A stretch of DNA of 10,708 nt, taken from contig DIHU01000036.1 in NCBI GenBank assembly GCA_002420315.1, positions 1-10,708 on the forward strand. The letters are read 5' to 3'. The position numbers and the translations under genes were made by a program. Position 1 is the first letter of the stretch. Each line of letters begins with the position of its first letter. The notes under the pieces are model-generated. The model saw only the letters and a list, made by a program, of their open reading frames with translations. It did no database searches and was not told the origin of the DNA. The DNA comes from Akkermansiaceae bacterium UBA5688. GTDB taxonomy: Bacteria > Verrucomicrobiota > Verrucomicrobiia > Verrucomicrobiales > Akkermansiaceae. Below, piece after piece: positions 8,302 to 10,708 of the stretch.

Positions 8302-8345
8302 CATCAGGCTAAAATTACTCTCCCAGATCTAATTCTTCGAATCTC

Positions 8346-10241
8346 ATGAATCAGCAAGCTCAAAACGATAACCAAAGATATCACGATTTGGACTTCATCC
8401 GGGCGGCTGCCATGCTGCTGGGACTCGTTCTACACGTCTGTATATTTTTCATGCCTCCCGAAAAGCTTTTTTGGGGGACTGGAGAATACATCGGGGATGA
8501 AGTGAACCGCCAGTTCTTAAACTTTATTCACCTTTTCCGTATGCAACTTTTTTTCATGATGGCCGGATTTTTTGCGCAGCTTGTTATTGATCGGAAGGGA
8601 TACAAGCATCTTGTCGGTGATCGCTGCAAAAGAGTTGTCCTACCATTTTTGGCAGGCGTAATTATCCTACTGCCTATCCATCAAGTATTGATGAACGGAG
8701 GAGGTGTATACTATAATAATGCTTTCGATGGAATGGGGCTATTTGAGCGCTTCCGATCCGTTTCGCTTTTCGGGTTAGTGGACGGAAATCCGGGGCTGAA
8801 GGATCGTTTAATTCACTTCTGGTTCTTGTTTTATCTCCTGCTTATCTACGGCGCACATTTCGCGCTTCGTCCAATCGTCCGTGGTGTCGGTATTAATAAG
8901 GTAGGCGTTTTCGATCGACTTGTGAGGTTCGGTTTGGGACGGCGGTTCGGATTTTTAGCCCTCGCGGCGCTGACGTTTCCTTTTCAGTATCTTCTCCTTA
9001 ACCTTTTCTTTCCGCCTTCAGGGTTTAATGTACCGATTATAGATTTGGTTTTTTATTCCGTATTCTATTGTTTTGGTATCGGGCTCTATAATAACCGTGA
9101 CCTTCTAAAGGCTATAGCCAGTAATTGTTGGTTCTTCCTGCTCATTTCGATACCTTTTTTATTTTTAGTCTCATCGCCAACTGACCGTCTAGATCTCGGG
9201 GCCCCTGTTATAAAAGATATAACAAATTGGACGATTTTTGACACGTCTTCACAGGAATTTTTCTGGCCGTCTCTTCATCTGGAAGGGATCTTTCATTCCG
9301 GCTTGGATAAGGTGGTCTTAACCTTTGTCAGGGCCTCATTGTGCTGGACGCTTTGCCTAGGGTTCTTGGGGCTAGCGCACCGCATGCTTGCAAAACCAAA
9401 ACCAAGCATACGCTACCTGGCTGACTCCGCTTATTGGGTTTATTGGGTCCACCTTCCCATAACGTTTAAGTTATCCTTTCTAGGACAACAAGTTCCATGG
9501 GGAAGTTCATTGTTTAGAAGTTACTTGGTTTTGGTGTTATCGACTTTTCTAGTTTATTGGACCTATAATAAATTTGTTCGTTATACATGGTTAGGTGACT
9601 TTTTCATGGGGCGTCGTCGGAAAAAATCTGACCCTTTAGAAGATAGCTTTAAGATCAAGAGTTTAATGAGTCGAAGCTTTCCAGTCCTCATTCTTTTGGG
9701 TTTTATGACCTTTTTGCTCGGGGCCATGCTGGATTATGAAAGAAGTGATCAAGGGTCCACTGTCCTAGTTGAGGCCTACACAACTAGGGATTCGCGGCTT
9801 CTTGAGTCTTTGAAAAATGTCGAGGGAATTCGTGACCATTACGGGAATACCCCGCTTCACAACGCTGCTCGGCGTAATGAAAATACAAGAATCTATGACC
9901 CGATTCCTTTGCTGATTGAGAAGGGTTCTCCGGTAAACGCCACCAACGATTTTGGACGAACCCCTCTTTTTGTGGCTGTTCGAGGTGCCAACAGGCAGGA
10001 CGTGCTTAAACTACTTGAGGCGGGAGCGGACCCAAACATACCTGATTCTTATGGTCATACACCGGCGCACGTTGCTGCCATTAAATTGGGGGGGCGCGGT
10101 TCTGCCGGGAGAGAGTCTTATACGAAGCTTTTGAAAGATCTCTCAAAATACGGAGCTAATTTCAAGCTCACCGACTACAGGGGTAGGACAGTAGAGTCGT
10201 GGATAGATCAATTTAGTGAAGAAAAAGCTGAGACTCTGTAG
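8346..10241 (+). CDS. Acyltransferase-3 membrane protein fused to C-terminal ankyrin repeats
   Basis: 631 residues. Residues 12-410 form an acyltransferase family 3 domain: DLDFIRAAAMLLGLVLH has the family's conserved Arg19 and His30 in TM1, and RMQLFFMMAGFF (65-76) is the typical TM2 start. Ten membrane helices are visible (about 17-36, 61-81, 94-113, 157-175, 202-222, 228-248, 262-276, 324-345, 361-379, 389-408). Members transfer acyl groups from the cytoplasm to glycans or lipids outside. After a basic loop (GRRRKK, 422-427) comes an eleventh helix (444-461). An ankyrin domain follows (about 471-619): a degenerate first repeat, then repeats opening YGNTPLHNAA (499-508), FGRTPLFVAV (536-545) and YGHTPAHVAA (569-578), and a capping YRGRTVESWI (611-620). 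Charge distribution predicts a periplasmic ankyrin domain. There is no Shine-Dalgarno motif. The acyl substrate and glycan target are unknown. The coding strand is opposite to every other gene in the window. Confidence 0.9.
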   Translation: MNQQAQNDNQRYHDLDFIRAAAMLLGLVLHVCIFFMPPEKLFWGTGEYIGDEVNRQFLNFIHLFRMQLFFMMAGFFAQLVIDRKGYKHLVGDRCKRVVLPFLAGVIILLPIHQVLMNGGGVYYNNAFDGMGLFERFRSVSLFGLVDGNPGLKDRLIHFWFLFYLLLIYGAHFALRPIVRGVGINKVGVFDRLVRFGLGRRFGFLALAALTFPFQYLLLNLFFPPSGFNVPIIDLVFYSVFYCFGIGLYNNRDLLKAIASNCWFFLLISIPFLFLVSSPTDRLDLGAPVIKDITNWTIFDTSSQEFFWPSLHLEGIFHSGLDKVVLTFVRASLCWTLCLGFLGLAHRMLAKPKPSIRYLADSAYWVYWVHLPITFKLSFLGQQVPWGSSLFRSYLVLVLSTFLVYWTYNKFVRYTWLGDFFMGRRRKKSDPLEDSFKIKSLMSRSFPVLILLGFMTFLLGAMLDYERSDQGSTVLVEAYTTRDSRLLESLKNVEGIRDHYGNTPLHNAARRNENTRIYDPIPLLIEKGSPVNATNDFGRTPLFVAVRGANRQDVLKLLEAGADPNIPDSYGHTPAHVAAIKLGGRGSAGRESYTKLLKDLSKYGANFKLTDYRGRTVESWIDQFSEEKAETL

Positions 10242-10256
10242 TGAGAATTATTTAGC

Positions 10257-10308
10257 GGGAAGGGATCTTGAAGCTTTTTCAAGGGGGCGCTGCTTCCCTT
10301 ACGGGGAA
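10257..10308 (+). other. Structured 3' untranslated region with competing stems
   Basis: Starting 16 bases after the acyltransferase-ankyrin stop, gggaag (10257-10262) can pair with cttccc (10293-10298). This encloses a second perfect hairpin, cttgaa (10267-10272) with ttcaag (10278-10283). The ttccc at 10294-10298 can instead pair with gggaa (10304-10308), so two folds compete. No T-tract follows, so it is not itself an intrinsic terminator. A role in mRNA stability or as part of a 3'-end-derived small RNA is possible; neither is shown. Confidence 0.45.
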
Positions 10309-10345
10309 TCTTCTAGTGCTTAGGGGCTACGCCTTTCTCAGACAA

Positions 10346-10396
10346 TTGATAGATTTGACCCTTACAAAAAAGGGTGTGTTTTTTGTTTTCTATCAA
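10346..10396 (+). terminator. Strong intrinsic terminator of the acyltransferase-ankyrin gene
   Basis: accctt (10358-10363) and aagggt (10370-10375) form a perfect 6-bp stem with a 6-base loop, followed by gtg, six T, g and four T (10376-10389), a classic Rho-independent layout on the plus strand. A further perfect 7-bp pair, ttgatag (10346-10352) with ctatcaa (10390-10396), encloses the whole element. It lies about 117 bases after the stop codon. On the minus strand the bases after the stem are not T-rich, so it should not serve the converging glutaredoxin gene in the same way. Confidence 0.8.
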
Positions 10397-10428
10397 ATGT
10401 GAGATTTGGTTTATTTTTTTTCCGGCCA

Positions 10429-10665
10429 TTATCCGAGATTGTGCTTTTTTAAAAAGGGCACGAGTTCCTCGACGCCAAAGTCGGCTAGTTTGAGATCGCC
10501 GACGGTCATGGAGGGGGCAGACGTTGTTCCGAATATTTCGCTCATGCGTTCAAAGTCTGCCCGGTTAGCGGTGACGTCGATGCGTTCGTATTCATAATCG
10601 TTTTTCTTGAGGTAGGCTTCAACGTCGATGCACCAGGGGCATCCGGGTTTGATGTAGATGGTCAT
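10429..10665 (-). CDS. Small glutaredoxin-family protein with CPWC active site
   Basis: 78 residues, a usual length for the smallest glutaredoxins, with no signal peptide, so it is cytoplasmic. The thioredoxin-fold order is complete: first strand MTIYIKPG, dithiol active site CPWC (Cys9, Cys12), second strand YEYERIDV (24-31), a helix with ADFERMSEIFG, the cis-proline segment TSAPSMTV (Pro51, where the usual residues are TVP), then DFGVEELVPFLKK (62-74) as the last helix. The family reduces protein disulfides or mixed disulfides, using glutathione or a reductase. The CPWC motif is shared by dithiol glutaredoxins, so assignment to the NrdH or Grx subgroup is not attempted. It converges on the acyltransferase-ankyrin gene with 187 bases between the stops. 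The ATG at 10665 is the only start that precedes the first strand; no Shine-Dalgarno motif is visible. Confidence 0.9.
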   Translation of the reverse strand: MTIYIKPGCPWCIDVEAYLKKNDYEYERIDVTANRADFERMSEIFGTTSAPSMTVGDLKLADFGVEELVPFLKKHNLG

Positions 10666-10708
10666 GATAGTGGATGGAAGGAAGAATGATTGGAGTGATG
10701 AGTTGATT

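Larger units (their letters stand above)
7547..8345. other. AT-rich divergent intergenic region, about 800 bases, no convincing gene
   Basis: This region separates the minus-strand efflux operon from the plus-strand acyltransferase-ankyrin gene and must hold promoters for both. The only reading frame of note (7919-8122, minus, 67 codons) has an unremarkable composition, no recognisable motif and no ribosome site, so I do not call it. No tRNA, riboswitch or mobile-element ends were recognised. Structures seen are a perfect 5-bp dyad at 7647-7661 (agtct-gaata-agact), about 100 bases upstream of the adaptor start; a 10-bp inverted repeat at 8175-8209; and a hairpin containing TATAAT at 8283-8301. 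It is unusually long for a bacterial divergent spacer, so a decayed gene or a small RNA is possible but not shown. Confidence 0.6.

Noticed and set aside
9952..10134. 60-codon plus-strand frame overlapping the ankyrin region
   Set aside because: It is an out-of-frame shadow within the ankyrin-encoding part of 8346-10241.
1..10708. CRISPR array, tRNA, rRNA, insertion sequence or integration site
   Set aside because: No regularly spaced direct repeats, cloverleaf, transposase or terminal repeats were found on reading both strands.

Overview
The window looks like chromosomal DNA of a Gram-negative (diderm) bacterium, most likely a member of the Planctomycetes-Verrucomicrobia-Chlamydiae group, with Verrucomicrobiota my first guess. 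The reasons are a small secreted protein with tandem C-x-x-S-G-K / CCGKC motifs, a secreted PD40-type beta-propeller protein, and the near absence of Shine-Dalgarno motifs upstream of the starts. This assignment is an inference from protein style; there is no rRNA or other marker gene here.

Layout. Bases 1-263 (minus) hold the 5' part of a small secreted, cysteine-rich, YHS-like protein that runs off the left edge. Bases 452-1414 (minus) encode a secreted TolB/PD40-like propeller protein. Bases 1551-7546 (minus) are a complete tripartite RND efflux operon in the order adaptor (6350-7546), inner-membrane RND pump (2984-6337), outer-membrane factor lipoprotein (1551-2987). The pump starts 12 bases after the adaptor ends, and the pump stop and OMF start overlap as ATGA. 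Bases 7547-8345 are a roughly 800-base AT-rich divergent intergenic region with no convincing gene. Bases 8346-10241 (plus) encode the most unusual protein here, a membrane acyltransferase-3 domain followed by an eleventh membrane helix and a C-terminal ankyrin-repeat domain. A structured 3' region and a strong intrinsic terminator follow (10257-10396). Bases 10429-10665 (minus) encode a small CPWC glutaredoxin that converges on the ankyrin gene.

How the parts work together. The three efflux genes form one proton-driven pump spanning both membranes; no dedicated regulator lies next to them, so the substrate cannot be named. The other genes appear to be independent units. The main candidate for something undescribed is the acyltransferase-ankyrin fusion. 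Charge distribution predicts that the ankyrin domain faces the periplasm, in the position occupied by the SGNH domain in OafA-type acyltransferases. No CRISPR array, tRNA, rRNA, insertion sequence or attachment site was seen.
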